A program made the translations under genes and the position numbers. A stretch of 64,000 nucleotides of DNA, from the NCBI GenBank assembly GCA_039105265.1, contig JAPFFF010000009.1, positions 4,960,001-5,024,000 on the forward strand, written 5' to 3'. Numbering within the stretch: position 1 is the stretch's first letter; each line of letters opens with the position of its first letter. Below, piece after piece: positions 62,120 through 64,000 of the stretch. The notes beneath the pieces were generated by a model. The model did not search any database, was not told the origin of the DNA, and was given only the letters and a program-made list of their open reading frames with translations. Origin of the DNA: Tritrichomonas musculus. Taxonomy: Eukaryota; Parabasalia; Tritrichomonadida; Tritrichomonadidae.

Positions 62120-63286
62120 ATGTCTTATATGTCTTGGTCTGTTTCCGCAGTCGTCAAACGGCTTGATGAACTTGATCTTGGCCAGTATGCTTCGCAATTT
62201 GAGAAAAATGATATTAGTGGTCCTGTTCTTCCTTTATTAACAGATGCTCATCTAAAGGAACTTGGAATAAAAGTAATTGGTCATAGATTAAAGTTTCTTA
62301 AGTATGTTCAATCGCTTATGAAAGGTGGTAGTGGCGGTAGCTCCTCTGCCTCAAACAGAAGTAGCAATTCCCGACAACCGCAATCTCGCCAAAAAGCGCA
62401 GCAACCTCCTCCAGAACCAGAAGGTTCATCGGAAGACGAACCTCCTCCAACCACGAATGGAGGAACAAGTTCAAACGGAAATGGAGGAGCAGCAAGCAGT
62501 TGGGAACAGAAACGAAGGCAAATGATGTTAAAGAAGATGCAAGCAAATAAGCAATCAAATGGACAAAATGATGGTAGTCAATCAAATCGCTCGAATGGAA
62601 GACTTCTATCACCTGAAATAATTGAAGAAGTACCAAAGGTTCAGAAACAACAAGCAGAAGTAAGCAGACCTAAACCAAAAAGTAAACCTCCTCCACCGCC
62701 TTCATACGATGATGAAGATGATAATGATGATGATGTTTATACTCCTCCCCCTCCTCCAAAGAAGCCTGTTCGGAAACAAAATCCTACTCCTCCGCCACCT
62801 GCAGAAGACGATGGTGATGATGACCGTGTTGAATGTGCATATTGCCACAGAAAATTCGCTTCAGACAGAATAGAAAAGCACGAGCAAATATGTTCAAGAA
62901 TGTCTTCAAAGAAGAAGCGTGTCTTTGATGCATCAAAGCAACGTCTTCAAGGAACAGAAGCAGCGCAATTTGCATCCAAATCTAAAAATAAAGAAGAACC
63001 AAAACCAAAACCATCCAAATTCAAACAAGAGCACGAGAAGCTTGTCGAAGCTCTCCGTGCAGCAAGAAAGATACAAGCATACGAAAAAGCAAAAGAAGAA
63101 GGAAAAGCAGTTGGTCCTCCTCCAGAACTTCCAAAATACGAAATTGAAGATGACGATAGAGTTCCTTGCCCTTATTGTGGAAGGAAATTTGGTGCAGATG
63201 CTGCTCAAAAGCACATTAGTGTATGCGAGAGAATGAATGGCGGTAGAAATCGTGGAGCTGCAAATAAGCGTGGTGGAAGACGCTAA
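62120..63286 (+). CDS. SAM domain plus two C2HC zinc fingers
   Basis: The protein has 388 residues, ATG start. A SAM domain occupies about 5-68 (WSVSAVVKRLDELDLGQYASQF... LKELGIKVIGHRLKFLKYV), a helical protein-interaction module. The middle (70-235) is disordered, rich in Ser, Asn, Pro and acidic blocks with polyproline runs (PPPPPP near 190 and 209). Two zinc fingers of the C2HC type follow: C239/C242/H254/C258 and C350/C353/H365/C369, both preceded by DDRV. The spacer (300-330) is a charged helix. The two fingers match the ZC2HC1 family, found mainly in flagellated or ciliated organisms. The SAM-C2HC pair suggests a scaffold in the cytoskeleton; the polyproline could bind profilin or SH3-like domains. 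Confidence 0.88.
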   Translation: MSYMSWSVSAVVKRLDELDLGQYASQFEKNDISGPVLPLLTDAHLKELGIKVIGHRLKFLKYVQSLMKGGSGGSSSASNRSSNSRQPQSRQKAQQPPPEPEGSSEDEPPPTTNGGTSSNGNGGAASSWEQKRRQMMLKKMQANKQSNGQNDGSQSNRSNGRLLSPEIIEEVPKVQKQQAEVSRPKPKSKPPPPPSYDDEDDNDDDVYTPPPPPKKPVRKQNPTPPPPAEDDGDDDRVECAYCHRKFASDRIEKHEQICSRMSSKKKRVFDASKQRLQGTEAAQFASKSKNKEEPKPKPSKFKQEHEKLVEALRAARKIQAYEKAKEEGKAVGPPPELPKYEIEDDDRVPCPYCGRKFGADAAQKHISVCERMNGGRNRGAANKRGGRR

Positions 63287-63674
63287 TTGCAATTTTCATT
63301 ATAATGATAAATATTTATATAAACTTGTTTACTTATTTATCTCATAAACACTGGTTTTGTGTTTTATATTAAAAATAAAAATTAATAGCATTTTATACTT
63401 TTATTTTATATTACTTTAAATAAATTGGCCAGTAGTATCTGATATTGGTTTATTTATCGTATTTAAAGTATCAACATCTGTTTTTGTTGATAAACTATAT
63501 ATTTCAAGTAATTATTTATTTTAAGATATGATAAGCTTTTGAAAAGAGATTTGACATCATACAATACGATTATATTCGATATTTTATGAATTCTTATTGT
63601 ATAAATGCAAATATAATTATAACAAAATAAATAAAAACATTTATTCAATTAGAAAACATATTAGGTAGAATAAA
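63287..63674. other. Intergenic
   Basis: Spacer between convergent genes. AT-rich; no gene or repeat seen. Confidence 0.5.
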
Positions 63675-64000
63675 TCACGCGTATGTAGATCGAAGTTCAA
63701 GAATGGTACTATCTATATGATTAATTAATGAAGATACTTTTTTCTCAATATTATATTCTTGTTTTGGTATAAGCATTTTTGTCTGTACACTGATTACTTG
63801 TTTGTTGTTAATATATTGTCTTGAAAGTTTAGTAACTTTTTGCTTTAATATTGATTCCTTTTTTTGAATTGATGCTTTTTGAGAGTTATATTTCTCTTTT
63901 AAATCATTTATTTCTATTTCTAAAAGTTTTTTCTTTTCCATAAGGGCATTTACTTCAGAAGTAGGATTTCCTAAATTAACAACTTTAGAAAAATCGTCCT
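63675..64000 (-). CDS. C-terminal part of a coiled-coil protein, cut by the window edge
   Basis: The minus-strand frame is open to the edge at 64000 and ends with TAA... at 63675. There is an internal ATG at 63941, but the frame goes on upstream of it, so the gene most likely extends beyond the window. About 108 residues are visible: a charged helix with heptads (EKKKLLEIEINDLKEKYNS, KKESILKQKVTKL) and a final helix (VSSLINHIDSTILELR). No family is recognised. Cytoskeletal coiled coils are common in trichomonads. Confidence 0.6.
   Translation of the reverse strand, partial: DDFSKVVNLGNPTSEVNALMEKKKLLEIEINDLKEKYNSQKASIQKKESILKQKVTKLSRQYINNKQVISVQTKMLIPKQEYNIEKKVSSLINHIDSTILELRSTYA

Noticed and set aside
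1-64000. CRISPR arrays, rRNA genes, bacterial operons or riboswitches
   Set aside because: No regular spaced repeats, no rRNA sequence, no Shine-Dalgarno pattern; gene content is eukaryotic.

Overview
The window looks like a chromosome segment of a parabasalid protist, most likely Tritrichomonas foetus or a close relative. The DNA is very AT-rich. Long genes run without introns and use the standard code. The gene content is typical of trichomonads: BspA-type leucine-rich-repeat proteins, DUF3447/ankyrin proteins, kinase-Sel1 proteins, a TvSUB1-like membrane subtilisin, ABC transporters and a Maverick-like fossil. Several genes have a TCA-containing, initiator-like motif just upstream of a very short leader. 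The species call is inference; no rRNA or other marker gene is present.

Left part (1-31.6 kb), fast-evolving and repeat-rich: a tiny chromodomain gene and a decayed acidic-tail gene (1-1.7 kb); a kinase/coiled-coil/BspA-LRR fusion (2.7-6.6 kb); a cluster of small DNA transposons (7.6-8.8 kb); an ankyrin-BspA gene broken into pieces (9.0-12.5 kb); a Sel1 array joined to an atypical kinase across a frameshift and a perfect 19-bp fold-back (13.5-18.1 kb); a tRNA-like relic and nested inverted repeats (18.1-18.9 kb); an ABCB half transporter (19.0-20.9 kb); a hAT-like MITE, a virus-like helicase fossil, possible structured RNA, a 30-nt minisatellite and a transposase scrap (21.3-25.4 kb); a SEL1L/Hrd3-like membrane protein (25.8-29.0 kb); and two ruined kinase/Sel1 genes (29.2-31.6 kb).

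Right part (32-64 kb), mostly intact housekeeping genes: membrane subtilisin, RRM protein, ubiquitin-like-domain protein, divergent 14-3-3, ABCA-type transporter, two small coiled-coil proteins, GH47 alpha-mannosidase, a 2586-residue ubiquitin hydrolase, ribosomal protein eL32, a Sip5-like RING protein, a SAM/C2HC zinc-finger protein, and a coiled-coil gene cut by the window edge. The gene-poor stretch 38.6-42.7 kb carries two MITEs flanked by TA.

Functional links are loose. The SEL1L/Hrd3-like protein and the GH47 mannosidase both fit ER quality control, and the ubiquitin hydrolase, RING protein and Ubl-domain protein fit ubiquitin signalling. The genes are not arranged as operons.
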